From assembly GCA_000719695.1 (NCBI GenBank), contig JOHN01000001.1:124001-188000 (forward strand): a DNA stretch of 64,000 nucleotides, in the 5' to 3' direction. The notes beneath the pieces are model-generated. The model saw only the letters and a program-made list of their open reading frames with translations. It did not search any database and was not told where the DNA came from. The stretch is from Streptomyces sp. NRRL F-6131. Its GTDB lineage: Bacteria > Actinomycetota > Actinomycetes > Streptomycetales > Streptomycetaceae. Position numbers and translations under genes: made by a program. Position 1 is the first letter of the stretch. Every line of letters starts with the position of its first letter. Positions 37,833-47,001 of this stretch are shown one piece after another.

Positions 37833-38387
37833 ATGGCGCTGACGCAGCCGCAGCCCGAGGGGGCGGCGGCCGTCCTGCGGGGCGATCTGGCGGTCACGGC
37901 CTGCATGGAGACCCTGCAGGTCGGCTACCTCCACGCGGTCGTCGCCGCGGCCGGCTGCTCGCTCTCCCAGCCGTTCCCCGACAACGGCATCGACTGGCAG
38001 GTCAGCCACGGCTCGCGCAGCCACGAGGTCGACGACGAGGTCACCGTCAAGATCCAGCTGAAGGCCACCCAGCAGATCGCGCCCGATCCGCGCGGCGCGT
38101 TCTTCTCCTTCACCCTGGACAACGACCACCTGCGCAAGCTCGCCCGCCCCCGGGTCGCCGTGCCCCGGATCCTGGTCGTGATGCTGCTGCCCCGCCGGGT
38201 CGACCGCTGGCTCGCCGCCCGGCCCGACGCCCTGGAGCTGCGGCACTGCTGCTACTGGGTCAACCTGGCCGGCCACCCCGTCACCGGGCAGCGCCGGACC
38301 AACGTCCGTGTCCCCACCGCGAAGGTCTTCGACGACCGCGCCCTCTGCGCGATCATGGCCCGGGTCGGCGCGGGCGGCAGCCCGTGA
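37833..38387 (+). CDS. DUF4365 protein, predicted PD-(D/E)XK-like nuclease fold
   Basis: This 184-residue protein fits the DUF4365 family. The core NGIDWQVSHG (Asp54) followed by TVKIQLKAT (Gln75-Leu-Lys77) matches the D...(E/Q)xK pattern of PD-(D/E)XK-type nucleases, with predicted strand YWVNLAGHP downstream. DUF4365 domains are found in known or suspected nucleic-acid-processing and defence proteins, but also as house genes of unknown role in this type of bacterium. The ATG at 37833 has GGGGGAGG upstream. The next gene starts 34 bases later in the same direction and is likely co-transcribed. No methylase or helicase is nearby, so a restriction system is not supported. Confidence 0.75.
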   Translation: MALTQPQPEGAAAVLRGDLAVTACMETLQVGYLHAVVAAAGCSLSQPFPDNGIDWQVSHGSRSHEVDDEVTVKIQLKATQQIAPDPRGAFFSFTLDNDHLRKLARPRVAVPRILVVMLLPRRVDRWLAARPDALELRHCCYWVNLAGHPVTGQRRTNVRVPTAKVFDDRALCAIMARVGAGGSP

Positions 38388-38421
38388 CGGCCCGGCCCCC
38401 GGCCGGGAGGAGCCCCGCCCC

Positions 38422-39624
38422 ATGACACTGCCCCACGGGCCGACGCCGGACCGCCCCCCGGGCCCGGTGCTCGGCGGAGCGCCGCAGCCCGGGCCGCTGC
38501 CCGACCCGGCCGCCGTCGACCCGGCGGTGCTCGCCACCCTGCTCGCGCGGCACGGCTGGGTCCGGCGCGGCGGACCCTCCGCCCGCTACGGGCGCTGGAC
38601 GCCCCCCGAGGGCACCGACCCCGGCGTCAGTCTGCTCGTCCCGGCCGGCGACGGCTTCGACGACGCGGTCGACCTGCTCGCCGACGCCGTCACCGCGCTC
38701 TCCCGCTCCGCCAGCCCCTCCGCCCGCGCCATCCTGCTCGCCCTCGCCGTCCCCGGCGACGAGCTCCAGTGGCACCGGGACCCGGCCGGACCGCCCGGCA
38801 CCGCCGCCCCCGGCGCCACGCCCTGGGAGGACGCCGAGCGGCTGCGGCTCGCCGCCCGCGCCATGCTCGCCGCCGGCGCCAAGGCCGGCCGCGTCCGCGC
38901 CGCCTACTTCGGCGCCCGGCTGGACGCCTGGGCCGGCGACTTCCTGGACCGCGTCCTGGTGGTCGCCGACGGCCCCGGACTCACCGCCCACAGCCCCGCC
39001 CCGGAGGGCCGGGCGGCGGTCACCACCCTGGTCCGCGCCCTGGAGGCGCTGCGCGACGCCGTCGACTACCGGCGGGTCAGCGGCGGCGCCGAGGCCTTCG
39101 AGAACGCCGTCCAGTCCGGCGTCAGCCGCGAGCTGGTCGACTCGGTCCGGGCCCTCGTCCGCGGCGCCACCGCCGGCCGGTTCGCCGTCGCCTGGTCGGC
39201 CGCCGCCGGCACCCCCGGCGGCTTCGGCGACCGCCGGATCGCCGTCGAGTTCTCGCCCGGCGACCTGCCCGCCCTCACCGAGGCCGCCGAGCTGCTGGAA
39301 CGCCTCGAACCCGCCGTCGCCGTCACCGTCGTCGGCCTGGTCGTCCGCCTCAAGCGCGCCGACCCCACCGGGCCCGGCAGCGTGCGGCTGCGGGTGCTCG
39401 GCGGCGCCGAGGTCGACGAGGTCAAGGTCCGGCTGCCCGACGCCGCCTACCGGCTCGCCGCCGAGGCCCACCTGGCCGGCACCCCCGTGCGGGTCAGCGG
39501 CCGGCTGGAACGGCGCGGCGGCTTCCGCCGGCTCACCCGGCCGACCGGTCTGGAGCCCTGCGGACTGGAGGACGCCGAGCGGGACCGGCTGCTGAAGACC
39601 CTGGGCGAGGGGCGGGAGCCGTAG
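38422..39624 (+). CDS. Unknown protein paired with the DUF4365 gene
   Basis: A 400-residue cytoplasmic protein that I do not recognise. The first 30 residues are Pro/Gly-rich. The body is Ala-rich and mixed alpha/beta with no membrane segment and no obvious catalytic motif. The C-terminal part (about 295-385; VAVTVVGLVVRLKRADP, VRLRVLGGAEVDEVKVRLPD, GTPVRVSGRLERRGGFRRL) has the strand pattern of an OB-like or beta-barrel nucleic-acid-binding domain; this is inference. The ATG at 38422 has CGGGAGGAGC upstream. The close spacing after the DUF4365 gene suggests a joint function. Confidence 0.7.
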   Translation: MTLPHGPTPDRPPGPVLGGAPQPGPLPDPAAVDPAVLATLLARHGWVRRGGPSARYGRWTPPEGTDPGVSLLVPAGDGFDDAVDLLADAVTALSRSASPSARAILLALAVPGDELQWHRDPAGPPGTAAPGATPWEDAERLRLAARAMLAAGAKAGRVRAAYFGARLDAWAGDFLDRVLVVADGPGLTAHSPAPEGRAAVTTLVRALEALRDAVDYRRVSGGAEAFENAVQSGVSRELVDSVRALVRGATAGRFAVAWSAAAGTPGGFGDRRIAVEFSPGDLPALTEAAELLERLEPAVAVTVVGLVVRLKRADPTGPGSVRLRVLGGAEVDEVKVRLPDAAYRLAAEAHLAGTPVRVSGRLERRGGFRRLTRPTGLEPCGLEDAERDRLLKTLGEGREP

Positions 39625-39723
39625 GAGGGGTACGGAGGTGACGTTGGGGCCACCGGTCTCGGTACCATCGTCAGGCGCAGCGCAGTGCTGCGTCCTCTGA
39701 ATCCAGCACGTCAGGAGAGACCG

Positions 39724-41703
39724 GTGACGGACGTCCGGGTAATCATCAACCGCGAACCCGATCGGGAAGAGCGCGTGGTGACCACGGGCACGACGGCCGC
39801 CGAGCTCTTCGCGGACGATCGCTCGATCATCGCGGCCAAGGTCGCGGGCCAGCTCAAGGACCTCGCCTACGCCGTCCAGGACGGCGACGAGGTCGAGCCG
39901 GTCGTGATCGGCAGCCCCGACGGGCTCGACATCCTGCGCCACTCGACCGCGCACGTGATGGCCCAGGCCGTGCAGCAGCTCTTCCCGGAGGCCAAGCTCG
40001 GCATCGGCCCGCCGGTCAAGGACGGCTTCTACTACGACTTCGACGTCGAGAAGCCGTTCCACCCCGATGACCTCAAGGCCATCGAGAAGAAGATGCAGGA
40101 GATCATCAAGAAGGGCCAGCGCTTCTCGCGCCGCGTCGTCACCGACGAGGCCGCCCGCGAGGAGCTGGCCGGCGAGCCGTACAAGCTGGAGCTGATCGGC
40201 CTCAAGGGCTCCGCCGCCACCGCCGGCGAGGGCGCCGACGTCGAGGTCGGCGCGGGCGAGCTCACCATCTACGACAACCTGGACGCCAAGAGCGGCGAGC
40301 TGTGCTGGGGCGACCTCTGCCGCGGCCCGCACCTGCCCAGCACCCGGATGATCCCGGCGTTCAAGATCATGCGCTCGGCCGCCGCCTACTGGCGCGGCAG
40401 CGAGAAGAACCCGATGCTCCAGCGCCTCTACGGGACCGCCTGGCCGAGCAAGGACGAGCTCAAGGCGCACCTGGAGTTCCTGGAGGAGGCCGCCAAGCGC
40501 GACCACCGCAAGCTCGGCAACGAGCTCGACCTCTTCTCCGTCCCCGAGGAGATCGGCTCCGGCCTGGCCGTCTTCCACCCCAAGGGCGGCATCATCCGCC
40601 GCGCCATGGAGGACTACTCGCGCCGCCGGCACGAGGAGGAGGGCTACGAGTTCGTCTACACCCCGCACGCCACCAAGGGGAAGCTGTTCGAGAAGAGCGG
40701 CCACCTGGACTGGTACGCGGACGGTATGTACCCGCCCATGCAGCTCGACGAGGGCGTGGACTACTACCTCAAGCCGATGAACTGCCCGATGCACAACCTG
40801 ATCTTCGACGCGCGCGGCCGTTCGTACCGTGAACTGCCGCTGCGCCTGTTCGAGTTCGGCACCGTGTACCGGTACGAGAAGTCCGGCGTGGTGCACGGCC
40901 TGACCCGCGCCCGCGGCTTCACCCAGGACGACGCGCACATCTACTGCACCCGCGAGCAGATGGCGGACGAGCTCGACTCGACCCTCACCTTCGTGCTCAA
41001 CCTGCTGCGCGACTACGGTCTGACCGACTTCTACCTGGAGCTGTCCACCAAGGACCCGGAGAAGTTCGTCGGCAGCGACGACGCGTGGGAGGAGGCCACC
41101 GCCGTCCTCGCCGCCGTGGCCGAGAAGCAGGGCCTGCCGCTGGTCCCGGACCCGGGCGGCGCGGCCTTCTACGGCCCGAAGATCTCGGTGCAGGCCCGCG
41201 ACGCCATCGGCCGCACCTGGCAGATGAGTACGATTCAGCTCGATTTCAACCTCCCCGAGCGTTTCGACCTGGAGTACACGGCGGCGGACGGCTCGCGCCA
41301 GCGGCCGGTCATGATCCACCGTGCGCTGTTCGGCTCGATCGAGCGCTTCTTCGCGGTGCTGCTGGAGCACTACGCCGGCGCCATGCCGCCGTGGCTGGCC
41401 CCGGTCACCGTGACCGGCATCCCGATCACCGACGAGCACGTGCCGTACCTGCTGGAGGTCGCGGCCGAGCTGAAGAAGCGCGGGATCCGCGTCGAGGTGG
41501 ACACCTCGGACGACCGGATGCAGAAGAAGATCCGCAACGCCCAGAAGACCAAGGTCCCGTTCATGCTGATCGCCGGCAACGACGACGTCGAGGCGGGCGC
41601 GGTCTCCTTCCGCTACCGCAACGGCGAGCAGAAGAACGGCGTCCCGGTGGCCGACGCGGTCGCCGAGATCGTGGACGCGGTGGAGCGCCGGATCCAGGTC
41701 TGA
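39724..41703 (+). CDS. thrS: Threonyl-tRNA synthetase ThrS
   Basis: ThrS charges tRNA-Thr. The 659-residue protein has an N-terminal TGS domain (about 1-65), the editing domain ([20 protein letters not shown] and [15 protein letters not shown]), the class II catalytic core with zinc ligands in MNCPMHNL and [18 protein letters not shown], and the anticodon-binding domain ending in [19 protein letters not shown]. The frame is open from 39685, but the GTG at 39724 gives the family N-terminus ([11 protein letters not shown]) and follows CAGGAGAG. I see no T-box leader; only about 60 bases separate the TACCAT box (39663-39668) from the start. Confidence 0.96.
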   Translation: MTDVRVIINREPDREERVVTTGTTAAELFADDRSIIAAKVAGQLKDLAYAVQDGDEVEPVVIGSPDGLDILRHSTAHVMAQAVQQLFPEAKLGIGPPVKDGFYYDFDVEKPFHPDDLKAIEKKMQEIIKKGQRFSRRVVTDEAAREELAGEPYKLELIGLKGSAATAGEGADVEVGAGELTIYDNLDAKSGELCWGDLCRGPHLPSTRMIPAFKIMRSAAAYWRGSEKNPMLQRLYGTAWPSKDELKAHLEFLEEAAKRDHRKLGNELDLFSVPEEIGSGLAVFHPKGGIIRRAMEDYSRRRHEEEGYEFVYTPHATKGKLFEKSGHLDWYADGMYPPMQLDEGVDYYLKPMNCPMHNLIFDARGRSYRELPLRLFEFGTVYRYEKSGVVHGLTRARGFTQDDAHIYCTREQMADELDSTLTFVLNLLRDYGLTDFYLELSTKDPEKFVGSDDAWEEATAVLAAVAEKQGLPLVPDPGGAAFYGPKISVQARDAIGRTWQMSTIQLDFNLPERFDLEYTAADGSRQRPVMIHRALFGSIERFFAVLLEHYAGAMPPWLAPVTVTGIPITDEHVPYLLEVAAELKKRGIRVEVDTSDDRMQKKIRNAQKTKVPFMLIAGNDDVEAGAVSFRYRNGEQKNGVPVADAVAEIVDAVERRIQV

Positions 41704-41760
41704 CGCCGTCGGGGTGCATGGTCGCGGGGCGGGCTCCTTCGGGAGTCCGCCCCGCGCGGC

Positions 41761-41788
41761 TTTGCATCCACGGCCGGGCGAATATGCT
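41761..41788 (+). promoter_or_regulatory. Promoter candidate of the HIT hydrolase gene (probably leaderless)
   Basis: TTTGCA (41761-41766), 16-base spacer, TATGCT (41783-41788). The likely ATG at 41796 is seven bases after the -10 box and has no ribosome binding site. Confidence 0.5.
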
Positions 41789-41795
41789 GATCAGC

Positions 41796-42341
41796 ATGAC
41801 GACTGAGCCGGAACTGCAGCGGGGCGTCGGGGAGCCGGACGGCTTCCGCCGCCTGTGGACCCCCCATCGGATGGCCTACATCCAGGGCGAGAACAAGCCG
41901 ACCGGCCCGGCTCCCGACGACTGTCCGTTCTGCTCGATCCCGTCGCTGAGCGACGAGGACGGGCTGGTCGTCGCGCGCGGGAGCGCCGTGTACGCGGTGC
42001 TCAACCTGTACCCGTACAACGGCGGTCACCTCATGGTGGTCCCGTACCGGCACGCGGCGGACTACACCGAGCTGGACGAGGCGGAGACGGCCGAGCTGGC
42101 GGTGTTCACCAAGAAGGCGATGACGGCGCTGCGCGCCGCCTCGGGTGCGCACGGCTTCAACATCGGCATGAACCAGGGTGCGGCGGCCGGGGCCGGTATC
42201 GCGGCGCACCTGCACCAGCACGTGGTGCCGCGCTGGGGCGGGGACACCAACTTCATGCCGGTGGTCGGCCACACCAAGGTGCTGCCGCAACTGCTGGCGG
42301 ACACCCGGAAGATGCTGTCCGAGGCCTGGCCGGAGGGCTGA
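41796..42341 (+). CDS. HIT-family hydrolase / AP4A-type phosphorylase
   Basis: This 181-residue histidine-triad nucleotide-binding protein has the catalytic HLHQHVVPR and the preceding FNIGMNQGAAAGAGIAAH. CPFCSIP near residue 45 may hold zinc. LNLYPYNGGHLMVVPYRH is the usual nucleotide-site strand. Members split dinucleoside polyphosphates or nucleotide phosphoramidates. An ATG four codons earlier (41784) is possible but lies inside the -10 element. The position after thrS is meaningful, because aminoacyl-tRNA synthetases make AP4A as a side product; the functional link is inference. A shared terminator follows. Confidence 0.88.
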   Translation: MTTEPELQRGVGEPDGFRRLWTPHRMAYIQGENKPTGPAPDDCPFCSIPSLSDEDGLVVARGSAVYAVLNLYPYNGGHLMVVPYRHAADYTELDEAETAELAVFTKKAMTALRAASGAHGFNIGMNQGAAAGAGIAAHLHQHVVPRWGGDTNFMPVVGHTKVLPQLLADTRKMLSEAWPEG

Positions 42342-42369
42342 GGCCGGGGCGTCCGGAAGGACGACGCCG

Positions 42370-42405
42370 GAGGCCCCCGTCGACGCTCGCGTCGGCGGGG
42401 GCCTC
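42370..42405. terminator. Bidirectional hairpin between the HIT gene and the convergent membrane-protein gene
   Basis: GAGGCCCCCG (42370-42379) pairs with CGGGGGCCTC (42396-42405), continued by CGACG/CGTCG (42381-42385, 42390-42394). Confidence 0.8.
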
Positions 42406-42424
42406 CTCGTGCCGGGTGTCCGGG

Positions 42425-44068
42425 TCAGGCGTCGTAGTGGTCGACCTTGAACGGCCGGTTGCCCTGGGCCTCGGCCTTGAGGCCGGCGGCGCGGCCCTTG
42501 AAGGCGCGCTCGGTGTCGAGGTCGTGCTCGGCGAGGAACTCCAGGGTGGCGGTGTGGACGGCGCCGAGCACCGGGTGGGAGACGTTGAGCGCGTTGTCGG
42601 CCATGGTGCGGGTGCCCCAGGGCGCACCGGCCCAGATGTGCCGCAGGCCGAAGGGCTCGGGCAGGCCGAGGCCGCCGCCGAGCCAGGACAGCAGGCCCGG
42701 CATCCGGTAGAAGGGGGCGCGGACGGCCTGCCGGACGACCTCGTCGTTGTCGATCAGCGGGAGCTTGACCGTGCGCTCCTCCCAGAACCGCACGGTCTTG
42801 GAGACCGACTTCTCCTTGTCCTTGGGCTTGTCGAAGAAGTAGCCGTTGATCGGGCCGAGCGCGAAGGCCGCGACGGTGACGTTGAGCGTGTTGGCGAGCA
42901 GGGCGACGGTGACGGTGAAGGTCAGCACGAGCTTGCCGTCGTGGGTGATGAACTGGGTGGCGAGGTAGTGGCGGGGGCCGCCGGTGAAGGTCTGCTTGTC
43001 GGCGATGGCCTGGACGGCGAAGTCGCGCATGTGGTCGCCGTCCATGTCGGCGCTGCCGGGGCGGCTGATCTCGTCGGCGCTCTCGCCGACCTCGAAGACG
43101 ACCCACTGCTTGACCCGGACGTCGGGGATGCCGCTGTTGGCGACCTCGCTGATGCCGAGGGCCTTGAGGTGGCCGGAGATCTTGCGGACGAGGTCCCAGG
43201 GGTGGAACTGGCGGAAGTCGATCTGCCCCTCGGCGGGGCGGAGGGTGTCGACGAGCTTCCACTCGCCCCAGCGGCGGCCGGCGCCGAGGATGCCCTTGGG
43301 ACCGGCGTAGTGCTGGACGTTGGTCTCCTGCTCGGACTCCAGCCGGCCGAGTTTGGCGCGCAGGTCGGCGGCCTTCTTGTCGAGGTCGTCGCGGGGGACG
43401 GCCATCGGGACGGTCGCGGCGACGGCGTTGCCCTCGACGAGTTGCAGCCAGCGGCCGCGCAGGTCGACGGCGGTGCGTTCGACGATGCGCTTGGCGAGGT
43501 ACCAGCCGATGACCGGGGCGAGCATGACGACCCGCAGGTAGAGGCCGAGGACGCCGCCGGCCGGGGGCTTGATCGCGAGCAGGACGGCGAGGGCGGCGGC
43601 GAGGGCGAGGACGACGGTCCCGTAGGCGCCGGCGTTCTTGGGGTTGTCGCGCTTGAGCCAGGCGCGGAGCTGGAAGGCGCCGAGCCAGACCAGGGTGCCG
43701 GGCAGGCAGAGCAGGCCGGTGACGACGGAGATGGTGGAGAGCTGCCGGTCGCGGCCCCGCCGGACCTCCTCGGCGGCGAGGCAGTGCTCGACGACCTGGC
43801 GGGTGTCGACGCCGAAGGCGGGCACGAGGGGCTTCCGGTCGCCGCCGAGCGTGCGGGAGATGAGCGCCTTGCTGAAGGCCTCGCCGAAGTTGGGGGCGAA
43901 GAGGGCGAAGCGGCCCTTCTTCGCGGTGGCCCCGTCGAGCTTGGCGGCGTCCTCCGCGAGTTTGCCGTCGCGGTACGCGGCCGAGGAGAGCGCCTGGGTG
44001 CCGGCGGTCTGCGGGCCGGCGTCGGTCCGGGGTATCTGCGCACCCGGGGTCATGTCGAGTGTGGTCAC
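42425..44068 (-). CDS. Large membrane protein, unknown function
   Basis: A 547-residue protein read leftwards that I cannot assign. Residues 1-105 are soluble. Three membrane helices are predicted at about 110-135 (ISVVTGLLCLPGTLVWLGAF), 148-166 (TVVLALAAALAVLLAI) and 172-193 (LGLYLRVVMLAPVIGWYLA). A long soluble part follows (about 195-400) with an early coiled-coil-like stretch (DDLDKKAADLRAKLGRLESE), then a hydrophobic segment (LTFTVTVALLANTLNVTVAA) and a soluble C-terminus. No catalytic motif is evident. The GTG at 44066-44068 has GGAGG upstream on its strand. It converges on the HIT gene and is divergent from the DCC gene. Confidence 0.7.
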   Translation of the reverse strand: MTTLDMTPGAQIPRTDAGPQTAGTQALSSAAYRDGKLAEDAAKLDGATAKKGRFALFAPNFGEAFSKALISRTLGGDRKPLVPAFGVDTRQVVEHCLAAEEVRRGRDRQLSTISVVTGLLCLPGTLVWLGAFQLRAWLKRDNPKNAGAYGTVVLALAAALAVLLAIKPPAGGVLGLYLRVVMLAPVIGWYLAKRIVERTAVDLRGRWLQLVEGNAVAATVPMAVPRDDLDKKAADLRAKLGRLESEQETNVQHYAGPKGILGAGRRWGEWKLVDTLRPAEGQIDFRQFHPWDLVRKISGHLKALGISEVANSGIPDVRVKQWVVFEVGESADEISRPGSADMDGDHMRDFAVQAIADKQTFTGGPRHYLATQFITHDGKLVLTFTVTVALLANTLNVTVAAFALGPINGYFFDKPKDKEKSVSKTVRFWEERTVKLPLIDNDEVVRQAVRAPFYRMPGLLSWLGGGLGLPEPFGLRHIWAGAPWGTRTMADNALNVSHPVLGAVHTATLEFLAEHDLDTERAFKGRAAGLKAEAQGNRPFKVDHYDA

Positions 44069-44254
44069 GGTGGCGTCCCCTCCTCCCCTTGTCCTGCGGC
44101 AGGGTACCGCGCCGGGGTACCGGCGCGCGGATGATCGTCTGAAGTGCCGTCACGAACGGGCCACGCCGGGCCTGTGGGGCATGATGCCCACGTTTCGGCT
44201 GTTCGACGCGCCCCGGGGGCGGTCGGCCGGGCCGGATGGGGCACGATGGGCGGC

Positions 44255-44680
44255 ATGGAGAGCGATGCGCTGACGGATCCGGTTCTGGTCTTCGACGGGG
44301 ACTGCGCGTTCTGCACGACGTGCGCGACCTGGGCGGAGCGGTTCCTGCGGCAGACGCTGGCGTCGGGCGGCTGGGAGGCGGTGCCGTTCCAGTTCGCCGA
44401 CCTGACGGGGCTGGATGCGGTGGCCGGGGGGCGCGGAGAGGTGTCCTGGGAGCGCGCGGAGCGGGAACTGCTCTGGGTGACGCCGTCGGGCCGGGTGTAC
44501 GGCGGGGCGCAGGCGGTGGCGCGGCTGTTGATGCGGTCGGGCGGGGCGTGGGCGTACCTGGGCGGGGTGCTGGCGCTGGCGCCGGTGCGGCCGGTGGCGG
44601 CGCTGGCGTACCGGTGGGTGGCGCGCAACCGGCACCGGATGCCGGGCGGCACGCCGGCCTGCGCGCTGCCGCAGCGCTGA
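44255..44680 (+). CDS. DCC-family (DUF393) thiol-disulfide oxidoreductase-like protein
   Basis: A 141-residue protein with the family's N-terminal motif VLVFDGDCAFCTTCATWAE: aspartates next to a CxxC pair that resembles a thioredoxin-type active site. The WVTPSGRVYGGAQAVARLL segment and the C-terminal ARNRHRMPGG also fit the family. Redox activity is assumed from the CxxC and is not proven for most members. The ATG at 44255 or the one at 44246 could be the start; neither has a strong ribosome binding site. It converges on the EF-G-like gene, with only 30 bases between the stop codons. Confidence 0.8.
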   Translation: MESDALTDPVLVFDGDCAFCTTCATWAERFLRQTLASGGWEAVPFQFADLTGLDAVAGGRGEVSWERAERELLWVTPSGRVYGGAQAVARLLMRSGGAWAYLGGVLALAPVRPVAALAYRWVARNRHRMPGGTPACALPQR

Positions 44681-44710
44681 CGGCCGCGGGAGGGCGGTAC
44701 GGGAGGGCCG

Positions 44711-46765
44711 CTACTCCTGCGCGGCGTAGCGGGCGGCGACGGCGGCGGGCATGGGTTCGTGACGCAGGTGGGCGCGGCTGAACTCGGCGGTGCCGTGGGT
44801 GAGCGAGCGCAGGTCGACGGGGTAGCGGGCGAGTTCGAGTTCGGGGACCTCGGCGCGCAGCAGGGTGAGCCCGGTGCCGGCGGTCTCGGTGCCGAGGACG
44901 CGGCCGCGGCGGGCGGAGAGGTCGCCGAGGACGGCGCCGAGGTAGTCGTCGGGGAGCAGGACGCTGACGGCGGCGACGGGTTCGAGCAGCCGGATGACGG
45001 CGTGTTCGGCGGCGTCCCGCAGGGCGAGGGCGGCGGCGTTCTGGAAGGCGGAGTCGGAGGAGTCGACGGAGTGCGCCTTGCCGTCGGTGAGGGTGACCCG
45101 GATGTCGACGAGCGGGTGGCCGGTGGAGACGCCCTTGGCGAGCTGGGCGCGGACGCCCTTCTCGACGGAGGGGATGAAGTGCTTGGGGACGGCGCCGCCG
45201 ACGACGTGCTCCTGGAACTCGAAGCCGGAGCCGGCGGGGAGGGGTTCGACCTCCAGGTCGCAGATGGCGTACTGGCCGTGGCCGCCGGACTGTTTGACGA
45301 GGCGTCCGTGGCCGGCGGCGGCGGTGCCGAAGGTCTCGCGCAGGGCGACCTTGTGCGGGACGGTGTCGACGTGGACGCCGTGCCGGTTGCGGAGCCGGTC
45401 GAGGACGGCGTCGGCGTGGGCCTCGCCGGTGCACCAGAGGACCAGCTGGTGGGTGTCGGCGTTCTGTTCGAGGCGCAGCGCCGGGTCCTCGGCGGCGAGC
45501 CGGGCGAGGGCCTGGGAGAGCTTGTCGTCGTCGGCCTTGCTGTGGGCCTCGACGGCGATCGGCAGGAGGGGTTCGGGGAGGGTCCAGGTGTCGAGTTCGA
45601 CGGGGTGGCCGGGTTCCTGGACGGTGTCGCCGGCGCGGGCGCTGGTGAGTTTGGCGGCGCAGACGAGGTCGCCGGCGACGGCGTGCGGGACGGGGCGCTG
45701 GAGTTTGCCGAAGGGGCTGGTGAGGGCGGTGACGCGTTCCTCGGCGTCCTGGTCGGCGGGGTGGTCGGGGCCGGTGAGGCGGATGCGGGTGTCGGGGCGC
45801 AGGGTGCCGGCGTAGACGCGCAGCAGGCTGACGCGGCCGACGTAGGCGTCGCCGGTGACGCGGACGACCTGGGCGGCGAGGGGGGCGTCGGGGTCGCAGG
45901 CGGGGGCGGGGCGGGTGCGTTCGGTGGGGTCGGGGAAGGTGGTGGTGATGAGGTCGAGGAGTTCGGTGGCGCCGAGGCCGTGTTCGCTGGTGGGGACGGC
46001 GGGGTGGAGGGTGCAGGCGAGGACTTCGCGGCGCATGCCGGCTTCGAGGGAGTCGGTGTCGGGGTCCTCGCCGGTCAGGTACTGCTCCATGAGGGTGTCG
46101 TCCTGGCCGGCGATGGCTTCGACGAGGCTCTCGCGGGCGGCCCCGGTGTCGGGGAGGGGCTCGGCCCGGCCGTAGGTGTGGCCGGTGAGGAGGTCGACGC
46201 TGCCGTCGGGGCGCCCGTCGTGGTGGACGGGGAGGAAGAGCGGCCGGAGGGTGTCGGGGCCGAGGTCGAAGGCGTCGTGGCAGGCGGTGAGGATGTCGTC
46301 GAGGCTGCCGCGGGCGATGTCGAGCTTGGCGACGGCGATGGCGCGGGGGATGTTCTCGGCGGCGCACTCGCGCCACAGGGCGCGGGTGGGGGCGGTGACG
46401 GGGTCGGTGGCGGAGACCACGAAGACGGCGGCGTCGGCGGCGTGCAGGGCGGCGCGCAGGTCGGCGGCGAAGTCGGGGTGGCCGGGCGGGTCGATCAGAT
46501 TGATCTTGACGCCGTGCCATTCGAGGGGGAGCACGGACAGCTGGACGGAGCGCTGCTGCTGGTGCTCGACGGCCTCGTGGTCGGAGACGGTGGTGCCGTC
46601 GGCGACCTTGCCGGGGCGGCCGACGGCGCCGGCGGCGAGGGCGAGGGATTCGGCGAGGGTGGTCTTCCCCACGCCGGCGCAGCCGACGAGGACGACGTTG
46701 CGCAGGTCGCGCGGTCCGGCGACGGTGGGGGCCTGGCCGGCCCGTGCGGTGCTGCGGTCGGGCAT
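44711..46765 (-). CDS. EF-G-like translational GTPase (EF-G2 type)
   Basis: This 684-residue paralogue of elongation factor G is read leftwards. G1 is GCAGVGKTT (28-36) and G3 is DPPGH. The usual G4 NKxD is replaced by AKLD (VAKLDIARG), a change that may alter guanine specificity. Domain II, the domain III-V core and the C-terminal EF-G fold follow (YAICDLEVEPLPAGSGFEFQ, GVRAQLAKGVSTGHPLVDIR, RRGRVLGTETAGTG). Such EF-G2 or tetracycline-protection-like proteins occur alongside a normal EF-G in actinomycetes; their role is unclear. The ATG at 46763-46765 has GGAGGAG upstream. Confidence 0.88.
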   Translation of the reverse strand: MPDRSTARAGQAPTVAGPRDLRNVVLVGCAGVGKTTLAESLALAAGAVGRPGKVADGTTVSDHEAVEHQQQRSVQLSVLPLEWHGVKINLIDPPGHPDFAADLRAALHAADAAVFVVSATDPVTAPTRALWRECAAENIPRAIAVAKLDIARGSLDDILTACHDAFDLGPDTLRPLFLPVHHDGRPDGSVDLLTGHTYGRAEPLPDTGAARESLVEAIAGQDDTLMEQYLTGEDPDTDSLEAGMRREVLACTLHPAVPTSEHGLGATELLDLITTTFPDPTERTRPAPACDPDAPLAAQVVRVTGDAYVGRVSLLRVYAGTLRPDTRIRLTGPDHPADQDAEERVTALTSPFGKLQRPVPHAVAGDLVCAAKLTSARAGDTVQEPGHPVELDTWTLPEPLLPIAVEAHSKADDDKLSQALARLAAEDPALRLEQNADTHQLVLWCTGEAHADAVLDRLRNRHGVHVDTVPHKVALRETFGTAAAGHGRLVKQSGGHGQYAICDLEVEPLPAGSGFEFQEHVVGGAVPKHFIPSVEKGVRAQLAKGVSTGHPLVDIRVTLTDGKAHSVDSSDSAFQNAAALALRDAAEHAVIRLLEPVAAVSVLLPDDYLGAVLGDLSARRGRVLGTETAGTGLTLLRAEVPELELARYPVDLRSLTHGTAEFSRAHLRHEPMPAAVAARYAAQE

Positions 46766-47001
46766 CGGGGTCTCCTCCCGTGGCGCCGAGGCTGTCGGTG
46801 AAAGTCTAGGGCTGGGCCACCGGACTCGCCCTGGGTGCGAGGCGTCGGGGGGCGCGCGGGCCGCGGTCGGGTGGTGCGTGGGCGGGGAGTGTCGGCGGGC
46901 GTGGCTACGATGGGTGCGCCGGATGGGCTGATCCGTCCGGTCGTCTGCCGCGCTCCGTGCCGCAGGCGGGTACCAGGGAGATCGGAGCGGTCGGGAAGGC
47001 C

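Noticed and set aside
37833..38387. Restriction-modification system around the DUF4365 gene
   Set aside because: No methyltransferase, helicase or specificity subunit adjacent; the nuclease-like motif alone does not make a restriction system.
39625..39723. T-box leader before thrS
   Set aside because: The leader is too short and lacks the conserved T-box sequence and antiterminator.
41613..46520. An open frame of more than 1,600 codons on the minus strand opposite thrS, the HIT gene and others
   Set aside because: It is an antisense shadow caused by high G+C in codon position 3: Arg/Pro/His-rich, crossing several well-supported genes, with no motif.
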